Positions 1-9,906 of a DNA stretch of 64,000 nucleotides are shown here, one piece after another. The notes beneath the pieces were generated by a model, which saw nothing but the letters and a program-made list of their open reading frames with translations, was not told the origin of the DNA and ran no database searches. The first letter of the stretch is position 1. Each line of letters begins with the position of its first letter. The position numbers and the translations under genes were made by a program. Source of the stretch: Flavobacterium sp. (lineage in GTDB: Bacteria; Bacteroidota; Bacteroidia; Flavobacteriales; Flavobacteriaceae); NCBI RefSeq assembly GCF_025352015.1, contig NZ_JANXUG010000066.1, positions 1-64,000 of the forward strand, in the 5' to 3' direction.

Positions 1-65
1 GTGAAGACATCTTCGCACTTTGTTTCTTTTACGAGGAATTGACCTCCTCTTGTTTTGTCGCTCAT
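1..65 (-). CDS. acyl-CoA dehydrogenase family protein, N-terminal fragment (continues off left edge)
   Basis: Reverse strand from CAT at 63-65 reads MSDKTRGGQFLVKETKCEDVF, typical of an acyl-CoA dehydrogenase N-terminus; open to the window edge. Confidence 0.6.
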   Translation of the reverse strand, partial: MSDKTRGGQFLVKETKCEDVF

Positions 66-90
66 GACTTATTATTTTAAATTTTGAATT

Positions 91-513
91 TTAAATTATG
101 AATGAAGATATTTTGTTTTTCATTTCCTCATTAAAAGGTTCTGCTTTAATGTTATTTCGGTCTTCGGCAATGGCTACGTTTACTAATGTTACTTCACCTT
201 CCATGCAGGTTTTTCCTTGTTCGTCTTCAAAGAGGAAACCACAAGTTACAGATGCTACACCCAGCTTTATCACCCAAAGTTTTTTGGTTAAGGTTTCTCC
301 TAAGCGTACCGCTTTTTTGAATTGTACTTTCAAATCCACCGTTGGAATTCCGTTAGTCTCATGAATTTTTGAAAACGGACGCTTTAAAGCTTCTTCGAAC
401 CAATCTTCGACCAAGTCGTTTAGCATTTCTAAAAATCGCGGATAGAAAACAATCCCTGCAAAATCAACATGCTTGAAACGGATTTTTTCCTGTTTTGTGA
501 AAGTTTGGTTCAT
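91..513 (-). CDS. acyl-CoA thioesterase, 4-hydroxybenzoyl-CoA thioesterase (hotdog) family
   Basis: 140 aa; KIRFKHVDFAGIVFYPRFLEMLNDLVEDWF matches the 4HBT family N-terminal signature. Confidence 0.8.
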   Translation of the reverse strand: MNQTFTKQEKIRFKHVDFAGIVFYPRFLEMLNDLVEDWFEEALKRPFSKIHETNGIPTVDLKVQFKKAVRLGETLTKKLWVIKLGVASVTCGFLFEDEQGKTCMEGEVTLVNVAIAEDRNNIKAEPFNEEMKNKISSFII

Positions 514-590
514 ATTCTTTATGTTTTGCCACAGATTAAACTAATTAGCACAGATTTTTAAATTAATTACTTATCGTTGCAAATATGTTT

Positions 591-702
591 AGCCCGGATA
601 GTAGTGGAAATCCTTTTTATTGTTTTGAAAATAATCATCTCCACTGCGTTCTATGTCACCAAACAATAAAAAGATTGTAACGAATAGCGGGAAATAGCTC
701 CC
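591..702. other. structured intergenic element with a perfect 13-bp stem (candidate Flavo-1-like RNA/repeat)
   Basis: CTTTTTATTGTTT (613-625) pairs perfectly with AAACAATAAAAAG (661-673), flanked by AGCCCGGATAGTAGTGGAAATC and GATTGTAACGAATAGCGGGAAATAGCTCCC. Strand undetermined. Confidence 0.5.
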
Positions 703-712
703 GAAATAAATC

Positions 713-2293
713 CTAAAATTTCTCTACCGAAGCTTTCCTCCAAAAGTACAAAAAATCTAAAGGAACGGTGCCTTCATTTAGCAAACAACCATTATCTAAT
801 TCGGGATATATTTCGTAGAAAGTTTTGACTTGTGTTCTATCGATGCGGGTACTGACGACTGTTCTGTCAACGTCATCTGGGTGTTCAATTCCTGCCGATG
901 CCATCAAATCCATCGCACTTTTTACAGTTTCCTTTTGGAATCGGGCAACTCGAATACTTTTTTCTTCGGGAACCAAGCCTTTCATCAATCTTTCATCTTG
1001 TGTCGCAACTCCAGTCGGGCAAGTATTGGCGTGACATTCCAAAGCCTGGATGCAACCTAGGGCAAACATCATTCCGCGGGCAGAATTGCACAAATCGGCT
1101 CCTATAGAAAGGTTTTTGATAATATCGAAACCAGTAATGACTTTGCCACTGCATATAATTTTGATTTGATTTTTGATTCCGAAACCATTCAGAGCATCGT
1201 AAACAAACGCCAACGCTTCGCGCAATGGCATTCCCACATGATCTGAATATTCTTGTGGCGCCGCACCAGTTCCGCCTTCGCCGCCGTCAACAGTAATGAA
1301 ATCCATATATGTTTTGGTTTCCACCATCGCTTTGCAAATGGATAAAAACTCCGATTTATTTCCGATGCAGATTTTCATTCCGATGGGTTTTCCGCCGGAA
1401 CCTTTTCGCAGTAATTTAACAAAATCCATCAATTCCAATGGCGTTGTAAATACTGAGTGTGTTGGTGGCGAAACAATATCGTGACCTTTCGATACCAGTC
1501 GGATTGCCGCAATTTCGTCGGTTACTTTTTCTTTGGGTAAGATTCCGCCATGTCCAGGTTTGGCACCTTGCGAAAATTTTATTTCAATCATTTTTACGTT
1601 ATCCAAAGTGGCTCTTTCGACAAATTTATCATAAGAAAATTTACCATCATCAGTTCGGCAGCTGAAATATCCAGTTCCAATATTCCAAACGACATCGCCA
1701 CCTTGCAAATGATAGGGAGATAATCCGCCTTCGCCAGTGTTATGGTAAAAACCTCCTTGTTTTGCTCCGTTATTTAAAGCTAAAATGGCATTCTTACTTA
1801 ATGCACCAAAACTCATTGCGCTAATATTAAATAGACTCGCATCGTATGGTTTTTCACATTGGGAAGAGCCAATCTTAACGCGTGGATTTTCATTTACATT
1901 CGAAAATGAAATCGCTCTGATGCTGTGATTTATCCATTCGTAACCTTCGTTATAAACATCTAGTTGTGTTCCGAAAGGTTGTGAATCGATCGCTTTTTTA
2001 CTGCGTTCGTAAACTAAATTTCTTTGCAAACGATTGAATGGTTTTCCTTCTAGATCGGTTTCTACAAAATACTGACGCATTTCTGGACCGAGGGATTCCA
2101 ATAAATAGCGCATTCTTCCCAATAGCGGAAAATTTCTGCGTATGGTATGAATAGATTGGTACATATCATATAATCCCATTAGAATTAACGGAATGAATAG
2201 TAATAATAGGAAACTGAATTTCCAATTGATGTAAGTCAATATGCCAATTATGGTTAAAGATGTTATGGCAAAAAGGACGAATACTTTTCTCAT
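713..2293 (-). CDS. FMN-binding glutamate synthase family protein (GltB central/FMN-domain-like, membrane-anchored N-terminus)
   Basis: Contains PSQCEKPYDASLFNISAMSFGALS, GGEGGTGAAP and a C-x5-C-x4-C motif (CIQALECHANTC) like the glutamate synthase 3Fe-4S site; hydrophobic N-terminus. Confidence 0.85.
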   Translation of the reverse strand: MRKVFVLFAITSLTIIGILTYINWKFSFLLLLFIPLILMGLYDMYQSIHTIRRNFPLLGRMRYLLESLGPEMRQYFVETDLEGKPFNRLQRNLVYERSKKAIDSQPFGTQLDVYNEGYEWINHSIRAISFSNVNENPRVKIGSSQCEKPYDASLFNISAMSFGALSKNAILALNNGAKQGGFYHNTGEGGLSPYHLQGGDVVWNIGTGYFSCRTDDGKFSYDKFVERATLDNVKMIEIKFSQGAKPGHGGILPKEKVTDEIAAIRLVSKGHDIVSPPTHSVFTTPLELMDFVKLLRKGSGGKPIGMKICIGNKSEFLSICKAMVETKTYMDFITVDGGEGGTGAAPQEYSDHVGMPLREALAFVYDALNGFGIKNQIKIICSGKVITGFDIIKNLSIGADLCNSARGMMFALGCIQALECHANTCPTGVATQDERLMKGLVPEEKSIRVARFQKETVKSAMDLMASAGIEHPDDVDRTVVSTRIDRTQVKTFYEIYPELDNGCLLNEGTVPLDFLYFWRKASVEKF

Positions 2294-3876
2294 GATTTTA
2301 GTTTAAATCTTTGGATTTTTCCAGTTTCTGTTTTGGGTAATGTTTCGGTAAAATAAATTATTCTCGGATATTTATATGGAGCAGCTACTTCTTTGAACCA
2401 TTGTTGAATATGGTTTTTCATATTGTCGGTAGCTTTATGTTTTTCTTTGAGAACAATATGCGCACAAACCAACATTCCACGTTCTTCATCGGGCAAACCA
2501 ACTACAGCACACTCCAAAATATCTTCGTGTGATAAAAGTACGGATTCTACTTCAATTGAAGCGATATTATAACCCGAAGAAATTATCATGTCATCTCCAC
2601 GGGCTACAAACCAAAAATAACCATCTTTATCCTGACGAAAAATATCGCCGGTGATATTCCAGCCTTTTTCAACATATTCTTTTTGCTTCTCGATTCGGTT
2701 TAGGTATTTGCAACCAGTGATTCCTCGAACGACTAATCTTCCGGGTTCATTTGTTGGAACTTCATTTCCTTTCACATCAATAATTTTGGCTTCATAGCCA
2801 GTAATTGCAATTCCCGTCGCACCGGGTCTCATGTTTTCTTCGTTAGAGGAAATGAAAATATGGAGCATTTCGGTAGCACCAATTCCGTCGATGATTTTAA
2901 ATCCGGTTGCGTCGTACCAATCTTGCCACACTTTTAAAGGAAGTGTTTCTCCGGCTGAAACACATTTGCGTAAGCTGGAAATATCAAATTCATTTACTTT
3001 TGAAGTAATGATACGCCAGGCGGTTGGTGCCGTAAAACAAATAGTAATTTTATGTTCTTGAATCGCTTTTAGCAACATTTCAGGCGTTGGTTTTTCTATA
3101 AGGAAAGTGGACGCCCCGAAATACATCGGAAACAATACCAATCCGCCTAAACCAAAAGTGAAACCTAATGGTGGACTTCCCGTGAAAATATCTTTTTGCG
3201 TCGGCTGTAGTGAAAAAGATGGAAATGCTTCGCAAATGTTTAATATATCTTTGTGATAATGCGCTGTCATTTTTGGCAAACCTGTTGTTCCTGATGTAAA
3301 TCCGATTAAGGCAATGCTGTCTGATTTTGAATGATAATTGGTAAATTTTTTTGGTTTGGACTGCATCATTTTTTCGAGTTCATCGTAAAAAGAAGTTTGT
3401 TTCAGAAAATCAGATTTCACCAGATTCATTTCGTCCTGCAAAATTTCGGCACATAAGGCGTGTGAGATTTCGGCACAATCAATAATGGTGGTTAATTCTT
3501 TCGAGCGAAGTAGCGGCATTGTGGCAACAACAATTCCACCAGCTTTTAAAACGGCAAACCAACACGCCACCATCATAGGATTATTGGCAGAACGAATCAA
3601 TACCCGATTTCCCGACTGCAATCCTAAATCATCAACTAAAACGTGGGCAACTTGATTAGCCTTTTCATATAAATCATTATAGGTCCAGGTGGTTTCAAAT
3701 GTTCTGATACACGGATTACTGCCGCGATTTTCCCTGATGTGATTGTCCAATAATTTATCGACACAATTCAGCATTTCAGGACGATTAAACTGTGGTGAAT
3801 CCAAAAAAACATAGTCAGGCTGCAAGACCAAACTTGGTAAATTATCGTGAGCAAAATTGTCTGTGTAATGCCTCAT
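2290..3876 (-). CDS. aryl-CoA ligase, benzoate/2-aminobenzoate-CoA ligase family (AMP-forming)
   Basis: 528 aa; ALIGFTSGTTGLPKMTAHYHKD AMP-binding motif and C-terminal PKTETGKIQRFKL. Confidence 0.85.
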   Translation of the reverse strand: MRHYTDNFAHDNLPSLVLQPDYVFLDSPQFNRPEMLNCVDKLLDNHIRENRGSNPCIRTFETTWTYNDLYEKANQVAHVLVDDLGLQSGNRVLIRSANNPMMVACWFAVLKAGGIVVATMPLLRSKELTTIIDCAEISHALCAEILQDEMNLVKSDFLKQTSFYDELEKMMQSKPKKFTNYHSKSDSIALIGFTSGTTGLPKMTAHYHKDILNICEAFPSFSLQPTQKDIFTGSPPLGFTFGLGGLVLFPMYFGASTFLIEKPTPEMLLKAIQEHKITICFTAPTAWRIITSKVNEFDISSLRKCVSAGETLPLKVWQDWYDATGFKIIDGIGATEMLHIFISSNEENMRPGATGIAITGYEAKIIDVKGNEVPTNEPGRLVVRGITGCKYLNRIEKQKEYVEKGWNITGDIFRQDKDGYFWFVARGDDMIISSGYNIASIEVESVLLSHEDILECAVVGLPDEERGMLVCAHIVLKEKHKATDNMKNHIQQWFKEVAAPYKYPRIIYFTETLPKTETGKIQRFKLKS

Positions 3877-3885
3877 GATTTGAAA

Positions 3886-6174
3886 TTATTTTTTATTGCT
3901 CTTCGGTTTTAACGCTATTTTCATGTTTTCTACTTGTTTTCTTTCTGCAGCTTTAAGCGGATATAAATGTGAAATTCCCATTTTATACTGATTCGGAATA
4001 TCAGTAGTTTCAAACTGCTCGAAAGCTTGTGCATTTCTAACAAAATTAGCATCGATCAATAATGGTCTGCCTAATGCGACTAAATCTGCCTTTCCGTTTA
4101 GAATAATGGTGTTGATTTGATCAATATCTTGAATGTAACCAGCCGTGATTGTTGGAATATGAACGGTATTCCGAACGAAATCAGAAAACGGTGTTTGCCA
4201 CATTCTGCCGGTTTGTGGTTTTTGATTTGCAACTGTATTTCCTGTTGAAACGTTGATGATGTCTGCTCCAGCATTTTTCAAAGCTGTGGCAATAGTCAAA
4301 ACATCTTCTTCTGAAATTCCGTTTTCTGCCCAATCGGTTGCGGATATTCTAACCGACATTGGTTTCTCTTTTGGAAAAACATTTCTCATTTCGTTGAAAA
4401 CTCGTAAAGGAAATTTCAAACGGTTTTGGATGCTTCCCCCAAATTCGTCTTTTCGGATATTTGTTAAAGGCGATAGGAAAGAAGCTAATAAAAAGCCGTG
4501 ATGCGCTTGTAATTCTATCAGGTCGAATCCAGCTTCGTTCGCATTTATTGCAGCTTGTACAAATTGGTTTGTAACTATATCCATATCAGTGGGAGTCATT
4601 TCTTTTGGAGTAGAAAAATTGTTGTTAAATGCCAATGCCGATGCTGAAATTAATTCCCATGGATTTTGAAGTGCTTCACTTTCCCACGGTTTTTTTGTTG
4701 CTCCTTTTCGACCCGAATGACCAAGCTGAATCCCGATTTTTGTTTGCGTAGTTGCATGAATAAAATCAGTAATTGATTTCCATTTAACTAATTGTTCTTT
4801 AGCATATATTCCTGCACAACCTAAAGTGATACGACCTATTTCTGAAACAGCTGTCATCTCCACTATAATCAATCCGATACCGCCAGTTGCCCGGCTTCCG
4901 TAATGTATCAAATGCCAATCGTTGACCAATCCGTTTTTGGCCGAATATTGTCCCATTGATGACATTACGATTCGGTTTGAAAGCTCTAAATTTCTTAAAT
5001 TGAATTTATTAAATGCTGGTGGCATTTCCACTGCGCTCGATGTGCCAGAATTAAATTCAGATAAAACTTTATCAGTAAACGATTGATCTCTTAACCGCAA
5101 GTTTTCATAAGTTACTTTTTTTGAACGCGTCATGCATCCAAAAGCAAATTTATAAAACGGATGTTTAATGTATCTGTCCATATTTTCAAACCATTCAAGC
5201 GACACATTAGCAGCATGTTGAATCATTTCAACTGTATTTCTTCTTGATTTTTCGTAGTGTTCAAATGCTGCGTTTTTATCATTCGGAAAGGCAACAATGG
5301 CATCAGATAAGGCTATGGCACTTTCCATCGCCATTTTTGTTCCCGAACCAATAGAATAATGAGCTGTAGCTTTAGCATCTCCTAGTAAAACAATGTTGTT
5401 TACATGCCATTTTTCATTGGTTATATTTGGAAATTGCCGCCAATGTGATTTATTAGTAATTAATGAATGTCCTTCTAATTCTTCTTTAAAAATTTCCGCA
5501 ATTTTATTGATGGTATCTGTTTCATTGGTGACTTCGAAACCTGCTTTTAGCCAAGTTTCGTTCGAACATTCAAAAATCCAAGTGCTTCTACCTTTTTCGT
5601 ACTGATAGGAATGTGCTACAAAAGTTCCGAATTCGGTAATTCTAAAAAAATAGGTAAAATCATTTAGGGGTTTTGTAGAACCACACCATACAAAACGGTT
5701 TTTTTGAAGTTCAATTTTAGTTCCAAAATCATCTTGAAATTTATTTCTTATCGCACTTGAAATTCCGTCACAAGCCACAATAATGTCCGAATCTGAAAAT
5801 TGAGATAAGTCGTCAACATTATGTTCAAAATACATTTTTATTCCTTCTTCGACGCATCTTTGTTGTAACAATTGCAATAAAGTTTTTCTTGAACATCCAC
5901 AAAATCCGTTGCCAGAAATGTTTACTTTTTCACCATTGCATGCAATTACAATATCATCCCAGTAGGCAAATTTATCTCTAATTAATTCATACGATTGCAT
6001 ATCGCGTTTCAAGAATTCGCCCAATGTTTCATCAGAAAAAACCACTCCAAAACCAAAACTATCATCCGCTTTGTTGCGTTCATAGATGCTGATTTCACAA
6101 CTTGGAATTGCCTTCTTTGTCAGTATAGAAAAATATAATCCGCCTGGGCCGCCGCCTATTATAGTTATTTTCAT
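3886..6174 (-). CDS. bifunctional flavin monooxygenase / old yellow enzyme-like reductase (2-aminobenzoyl-CoA monooxygenase/reductase or salicylyl-CoA 5-hydroxylase type)
   Basis: N-terminal GGGPGGLYFSIL FAD-binding and GDAKATAHYSIGSG motifs, then C-terminal OYE TIM barrel (FNLRNLELSNRIVMSSMGQYSA). This two-domain fusion is diagnostic. Confidence 0.88.
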   Translation of the reverse strand: MKITIIGGGPGGLYFSILTKKAIPSCEISIYERNKADDSFGFGVVFSDETLGEFLKRDMQSYELIRDKFAYWDDIVIACNGEKVNISGNGFCGCSRKTLLQLLQQRCVEEGIKMYFEHNVDDLSQFSDSDIIVACDGISSAIRNKFQDDFGTKIELQKNRFVWCGSTKPLNDFTYFFRITEFGTFVAHSYQYEKGRSTWIFECSNETWLKAGFEVTNETDTINKIAEIFKEELEGHSLITNKSHWRQFPNITNEKWHVNNIVLLGDAKATAHYSIGSGTKMAMESAIALSDAIVAFPNDKNAAFEHYEKSRRNTVEMIQHAANVSLEWFENMDRYIKHPFYKFAFGCMTRSKKVTYENLRLRDQSFTDKVLSEFNSGTSSAVEMPPAFNKFNLRNLELSNRIVMSSMGQYSAKNGLVNDWHLIHYGSRATGGIGLIIVEMTAVSEIGRITLGCAGIYAKEQLVKWKSITDFIHATTQTKIGIQLGHSGRKGATKKPWESEALQNPWELISASALAFNNNFSTPKEMTPTDMDIVTNQFVQAAINANEAGFDLIELQAHHGFLLASFLSPLTNIRKDEFGGSIQNRLKFPLRVFNEMRNVFPKEKPMSVRISATDWAENGISEEDVLTIATALKNAGADIINVSTGNTVANQKPQTGRMWQTPFSDFVRNTVHIPTITAGYIQDIDQINTIILNGKADLVALGRPLLIDANFVRNAQAFEQFETTDIPNQYKMGISHLYPLKAAERKQVENMKIALKPKSNKK

Positions 6175-6231
6175 TTCGTCATTTAAAGGAACAAAGCAAT
6201 CTGTTCCTGATTATATTTTTTGTAGAGTTTG

Positions 6232-6837
6232 TTATCCTCTTTTGACAGAAAATAATTCTCCCATTTTTGCATAATTTGAACCTGCCAATCGGGAAATCGG
6301 TTTGTAATATTCTAAATTTATCTTATAATTATCAAATAATACTGAATCGTCAAAGTGCATCATAACTATGCGTCCAATAAGGATACATGCGCCTCCATTT
6401 TTATGATTTTCAAGAAAATAATGATGCACTAGCTTACATTCAAAATTAATTGGGCTTTCTTTCACGCGCATTGGTTTTATTTTCATTGAAGCAATGGGTG
6501 TAACACGAGCCAATTGAAACTCATCTACATCAGCATGAACAGACTGCGCTGTTATGTTCATTTGTTCGGTCAAAGATTCAGTGACCATATTAACCACAAA
6601 TTCTTTGTTTGCCAAAACATTATTGAGTGTATCTTTAGTGGTATTATTACCTATTCCGCTAGAAAACATGAGGTGCGGAGGGTCATCGCCAACAGCATTA
6701 AAATAGGAAAACGGAGCAAGGTTATTAATTCCGTTATCGTCAATAGTCGAAATCCAACCTATGGGTCTTGGAATCACAGATCCTGTTAAAAGTTTGTAAA
6801 TTGCGGTATGCTCTAATTCGTTTGGGTCAAATTGCAT
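6232..6837 (-). CDS. flavin reductase family protein (flavoredoxin-like)
   Basis: LLTGSVIPRPIGWISTIDDNGINNLAPFSYFNAVGDDPPHLMFSSG matches flavin reductase-like FMN-binding domain. Confidence 0.87.
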   Translation of the reverse strand: MQFDPNELEHTAIYKLLTGSVIPRPIGWISTIDDNGINNLAPFSYFNAVGDDPPHLMFSSGIGNNTTKDTLNNVLANKEFVVNMVTESLTEQMNITAQSVHADVDEFQLARVTPIASMKIKPMRVKESPINFECKLVHHYFLENHKNGGACILIGRIVMMHFDDSVLFDNYKINLEYYKPISRLAGSNYAKMGELFSVKRG

Positions 6838-7015
6838 AATGTTTATTGTTTACCACAAATTAAAGCAATTTTTTTATTTTTTTTCGTAATAATAATTTTT
6901 GACCACACGCTCACAACAATAACAACACTTTTCGATAAAAATAAATGATTATAATGATTTTAATTTAAGAATAATATAACACTTTATCAAATGTATTTTT
7001 TAAATTTACTTCGAT

Positions 7016-8128
7016 ATGAAAAGAAAGGATATTATTATAATTGGTGGCGGTTTAGCTGGTTTAACAGCGGCACTACACTTACTTCAACACGGATTTGAAG
7101 TAGTTATTTTCGAAAAAAATGCATTTCCAAAACATAAAGTTTGTGGCGAGTACATTTCAAATGAAGTGCTGTCTTATTTTAAATCATTGGAAATAGACGT
7201 TGCATCATTACATCCTAAACACATAAATAAACTTATATTTTCTTTGGTTTCGGGTAAAATAATTTCAGCAACTTTACCTTTGGGTGGTTTTGGCGTAAGT
7301 CGTTACGCTTTAGATAATTATTTATACAAAGAAGTTTTACGAAGAGGTGGAGTTGTATTGAAAGAAACGGTTATTGACGTATTTTATTCTGATAATATTT
7401 TTACTATCACCTCTCAAAATGCTGTTCATACTACAAAAGTAGTTTTGGGTGCATTTGGGAAGCGCTCCAATCTAGATGTTAAATTAAATCGTAAATTCAC
7501 ACAAAAACCATCCAATTGGTTGGGTGTAAAAGCACATTATAAAGTAGATTTTCCAGATGATATAGTAGGATTACATCATTTTGACGGGGGTTATTGTGGT
7601 GTGTCAAAGGTCGAAAATAATTTGGTTAACATTTGTTATTTAAGTAGTTATGAAACATTCAAGAAGTACAAAAATATTCAAGAATATCAACAGAAAGTAA
7701 TGGGTAAAAACCCACATTTAAAAGCTATTTTTGCAGAAGCTGTTATGGAATTTGACAAGCCGTTGACGGTAAGTCAGATTTCTTTTGAATCAAAAACTTC
7801 TATTGAAAACCATATGTTGATGATTGGAGATACTGCGGGATTAATTCATCCGTTGTGTGGTAATGGTATGGCGATGGCAATTCATAGTGCTAAATTAGCA
7901 GCTTTGGCTGTGATTCCTTTTATGGAAGGAAAATGGTTGCGAAACGAAATGGAACAACAATACTCAAGAAATTGGAACTTTAATTTCAGAAAGCGTTTAA
8001 AAATTGGGAGAATATTAAGTTACTTGTTGAAGCAAGAAATAATAGCTCCATTAGTGATGAAAATTGTTACAGTTTTCCCTTTTGTTTTGACAAGTATAAT
8101 AAAAAACACCCACGGAAAACCTATATGA
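7016..8128 (+). CDS. FAD-dependent oxidoreductase, geranylgeranyl reductase-like family (type III PKS operon)
   Basis: DIIIIGGGLAGLTAALHLLQHGFEVVIFEKN and LMIGDTAGLIHPLCGNGMAMA motifs. Confidence 0.85.
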   Translation: MKRKDIIIIGGGLAGLTAALHLLQHGFEVVIFEKNAFPKHKVCGEYISNEVLSYFKSLEIDVASLHPKHINKLIFSLVSGKIISATLPLGGFGVSRYALDNYLYKEVLRRGGVVLKETVIDVFYSDNIFTITSQNAVHTTKVVLGAFGKRSNLDVKLNRKFTQKPSNWLGVKAHYKVDFPDDIVGLHHFDGGYCGVSKVENNLVNICYLSSYETFKKYKNIQEYQQKVMGKNPHLKAIFAEAVMEFDKPLTVSQISFESKTSIENHMLMIGDTAGLIHPLCGNGMAMAIHSAKLAALAVIPFMEGKWLRNEMEQQYSRNWNFNFRKRLKIGRILSYLLKQEIIAPLVMKIVTVFPFVLTSIIKNTHGKPI

Positions 8129-8850
8129 TTTGGATTAATACACAACAAAGAACGCATCAATTTGAGATCATGGATGATTTTGCTTTAGAGGGCGAAGTAC
8201 TTCGAGAGGCTTTAGATAAAATTGCCAGAATTAATCAACTTCTAGGAGGTAACAAACTAACGTTACAAGGGGTCAAAAGTCTGATAAAGTGTGTTGCTAT
8301 TTCAAAAGAGTTAACCATTGTTGATGTAGGTTGTGGTAACGGCGATATGTTGAGAATCTTGGCGAATTATGGAAAAAAAAATAATCTAAATTTTCGTTTA
8401 ATAGGAGTTGATGCAAATAATTTCACCATTAATCATGCTCGTGATTTATCTGCAAATTATGCTACTATTACGTATCGAAATGAAGATATTTTTGAGCAAT
8501 CATTTCAAGAGTTACGTTATGATATTTTATTGTGTACGCTCACGTTGCATCATTTTAACAACGAACAAATAATAAAATTATTAAATATTTTTAAATTAAA
8601 TTCTAAGCTCGGAATAGTAATCAACGATTTGCAGCGAAGTCAAGTTTCCTATCGTTTGTTTCAAGCGTTATGTTTTGTTTTTAAATTAAACAAAATGTCG
8701 AAAGAAGATGGATTAGTTTCTATTTTACGAGGTTTCAAAAAAGATGAATTGGTTGCCTTTTCAAAACAACTTGGCTTCAAAAAATACACCATTTATTGGA
8801 AATGGGCTTTTCGTTATCAATATATTATCAAAACAAATTTGAGCAACTAA
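8125..8850 (+). CDS. class I SAM-dependent methyltransferase (type III PKS operon)
   Basis: TIVDVGCGNGDMLRILA SAM-binding motif; ATGA overlap with the upstream gene. Confidence 0.85.
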   Translation: MIWINTQQRTHQFEIMDDFALEGEVLREALDKIARINQLLGGNKLTLQGVKSLIKCVAISKELTIVDVGCGNGDMLRILANYGKKNNLNFRLIGVDANNFTINHARDLSANYATITYRNEDIFEQSFQELRYDILLCTLTLHHFNNEQIIKLLNIFKLNSKLGIVINDLQRSQVSYRLFQALCFVFKLNKMSKEDGLVSILRGFKKDELVAFSKQLGFKKYTIYWKWAFRYQYIIKTNLSN

Positions 8851-8853
8851 AAC

Positions 8854-9906
8854 ATGAGTGTAAAAATAATAGCTGTAGCCAAAGAGTTGCCAAAATATTC
8901 TCGAACAACTGCTGAAATACTTCCGTTTCTTGAGGCATGGCTTTTTGGTCAGGAAGAACGTTTTATTCGCAAAGTAAAAAAGATTTTTGAAGGCGCAATG
9001 GTCGATAAACGGTATTCAATTATGGATCCCGTAGAGGTTTTTACCAAAACATCTTTTGAAGAACGAAATTCTATTTATGTCCGCGAAGTAATTGCTTTGG
9101 GCCAAAAAGTGTTGACCAAAACGCTAAAAAAAGCCAACTGGAATCCCACCGATTTAGATTATATAATCACCGTTAGTTGTACAGGAATTATGATTCCGTC
9201 GCTTGATGCCTATTTGATAAATTCCTTAAAATTAAAGCAAGACATCGTTCGACTTCCCATTACCGAAATGGGATGCGCTGCTGGAATTTCTGGAATTATA
9301 TACGCAAAGAACTTTTTGCAAGCCAATCCAGGCAAACGAGCAGCAGTTATTGCGGTCGAAAGTCCAACGGCTACTTTTCAGCTTGACGATTATTCTATGC
9401 CAAACATTGTTAGTGCAGCTATTTTTGGTGATGGTGCTGCTTGTGTATTGCTTTCTTCCCATGAAGACGATCATGGAGCAAAAATTCTAGCCGATGAAAT
9501 GTATCACTTTTATGATTCTATTCACATGATGGGATTTCAATTGACTAATTCAGGTTTGCAAATGGTTTTGGATATTGAAGTTCCCGAAACTATAGCGTCC
9601 CATTTTCCTGATATTATTCATCCATTTTTATCAAAAAATAATTTAAAAATTGATGATATTCAACATTTGATATTTCATCCCGGAGGAAAAAAAATTGTGC
9701 AAACAGTTGAAGATTTGTTTTCTGATTTGGGTAAAAATATTAATGATACCAAAGAAGTACTACGTTTATATGGAAACATGTCGAGTGCCACCGTCTTATA
9801 TGTTTTAGAAAGAGTGATGGAAAGCCAACCCAAAAAAGGTGAAAAAGGATTATTATTAAGTTTTGGTCCAGGTTTTTCGGCTCAAAGAATTTTAATTGAA
9901 TTTTAA
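8854..9906 (+). CDS. type III polyketide synthase (chalcone/stilbene synthase family)
   Basis: Candidate Cys-His-Asn triad: MGCAAGISG, IFHPGGKK, YGNMSSATVLYVLE; FGDGAACVLL. Confidence 0.9.
   Translation: MSVKIIAVAKELPKYSRTTAEILPFLEAWLFGQEERFIRKVKKIFEGAMVDKRYSIMDPVEVFTKTSFEERNSIYVREVIALGQKVLTKTLKKANWNPTDLDYIITVSCTGIMIPSLDAYLINSLKLKQDIVRLPITEMGCAAGISGIIYAKNFLQANPGKRAAVIAVESPTATFQLDDYSMPNIVSAAIFGDGAACVLLSSHEDDHGAKILADEMYHFYDSIHMMGFQLTNSGLQMVLDIEVPETIASHFPDIIHPFLSKNNLKIDDIQHLIFHPGGKKIVQTVEDLFSDLGKNINDTKEVLRLYGNMSSATVLYVLERVMESQPKKGEKGLLLSFGPGFSAQRILIEF

Noticed and set aside
825-1107. Several overlapping plus-strand ORFs inside the glutamate-synthase-like gene
   Set aside because: Antisense to a strong conserved CDS and with no recognisable protein features; typical shadow ORFs. 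The same applies to the other short antisense ORFs, for example 12893-13258, 16371-16766, 39665-39967, 41508-41813 and 63491-63724.
6846-6852. TTGTTTA half-site in the divergent spacer between the anthranilate and PKS operons
   Set aside because: No TAAACAA partner at N18 (6871-6877 is TTTTTAT), so it does not match the rhodopsin/blh dyad.
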